Shown piece after piece: positions 63,569 through 64,000 of a stretch of 64,000 nucleotides of DNA. Each line of letters starts with the position of its first letter. Within the stretch, counting starts at the first letter, position 1. The DNA lies in contig NZ_LXFV01000025.1 in the NCBI RefSeq assembly GCF_002847345.1, positions 1-64,000 on the forward strand, read 5' to 3'. The translations under genes and the position numbers were made by a program. The notes under the pieces are model-generated. The model had not been told where the DNA came from, did not search any database, and saw only the letters and a program-made list of their open reading frames with translations. The stretch comes from Pectobacterium peruviense (GTDB lineage: Bacteria; Pseudomonadota; Gammaproteobacteria; Enterobacterales; Enterobacteriaceae).

Positions 63569-64000
63569 TTAGCGAACCAGACACGGACGTTTATTATCGA
63601 ACGTCCACTCAGGAATAAGGTACTGCATTCCCATTGCATCGTTACGTGCGCCTAATCCCATGTTTTTATACAGTTCGTGTGCTTTCATTACCTGATCCAT
63701 ATCCAGCTCGACGCCCAGACCTGGTTTCTTCGGCACTTCCACCATGCCACCAACAATCTGCAACGGTTCTTTCGTCAGGCGTTGGTTGCCTTCCTGCCAG
63801 ATCCAGTGCGTATCAATCGCCGTAATCTTGCCCGGTGCCGCGGCGGCAACCTGAGTAAACATGGCCAGTGAAATATCAAAGTGGTTATTGGAGTGAGAAC
63901 CCCAGGTTAAGCCCCATTCGTGGCACATCTGCGCCACACGTACGGAGCCTTGCATCGTCCAGAAGTGCGGATCGGCCAACGGAATATCGACCGATTGCAG
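63569..64000 (-). CDS. gudD: Glucarate dehydratase, C-terminal part (cut by window)
   Basis: This is the last 143 residues of D-glucarate dehydratase, which removes water from glucarate to give 5-keto-4-deoxyglucarate, the substrate of GarL. The segment [19 protein letters not shown] is followed by [13 protein letters not shown] and ends [12 protein letters not shown], nearly as in E. coli GudD. The reading frame runs off the window edge, so the start is outside. No broken codon is seen. Confidence 0.95.
   Translation of the reverse strand: MQSVDIPLADPHFWTMQGSVRVAQMCHEWGLTWGSHSNNHFDISLAMFTQVAAAAPGKITAIDTHWIWQEGNQRLTKEPLQIVGGMVEVPKKPGLGVELDMDQVMKAHELYKNMGLGARNDAMGMQYLIPEWTFDNKRPCLVR

Overview
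The window is chromosomal DNA of a soft-rot enterobacterium, most likely Pectobacterium. The backbone genes and their order match the E. coli region from gmhB/metNIQ through rpoS, cys, eno/pyrG/relA to barA/gud. The blocks inserted between them encode pectin side-chain (rhamnogalacturonan) use, including a close match to the Dickeya/Pectobacterium rhiTN pair. The genus is an inference from synteny and protein similarity, not from a search.

Layout. 1-130: edge of a ribosomal RNA operon, of which only the minus-strand P1 promoter is inside. 129-4671: gmhB, then metN-metI-metQ behind MetJ boxes, then rcsF and trmO. 4817-7633: proS and rpoS, convergent around a shared terminator. 7687-12725 (minus): nlpD, pcm, truD, ispF, ispD, ftsB; surE, normally between truD and pcm, is absent. 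13068-15433: an inserted polar amino-acid ABC importer with a good ARG-box pair. 15506-25112 (minus): ygbE and the assimilatory sulfate genes cysGDNC and cysJIH.

25391-33499 is accessory: a PilZ plus degenerate HD-GYP protein, a stand-alone EAL phosphodiesterase, an unassigned 560-residue protein, an orphan sugar-binding protein and a cytoplasmic GH28 enzyme. queD and queE (33582-34670) are backbone. 34873-48616 is a second accessory block: two paralogous periplasmic metallo-beta-lactamase-fold proteins around a LysR gene with an SDR gene, rhiTN, a LysR/aldehyde dehydrogenase/DJ-1 cluster, and a siderophore receptor with its binding protein. 49062-57097 (minus) is backbone again: eno, pyrG, mazG, relA, rlmD. 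barA follows on the plus strand and carries a frameshift in a G run. 60432 to the end holds garK, garR, garL and the 3' end of gudD.

The most unusual signal is non-coding. Three intergenic elements of about 257-334 bp (38702-38958, 53188-53451, 60037-60370) share conserved ends and a head, and fold into the same set of nested stems although the stem sequences differ by compensatory changes. Two smaller hairpin-string repeats (20613-20753 and 48873-48960) have hairpins like those nested in the third element. This pattern suggests a structured-RNA-like dispersed repeat family. One ERIC element and an ERIC-like fragment are also present. I saw no tRNA, complete rRNA, CRISPR array, prophage or transposase gene.
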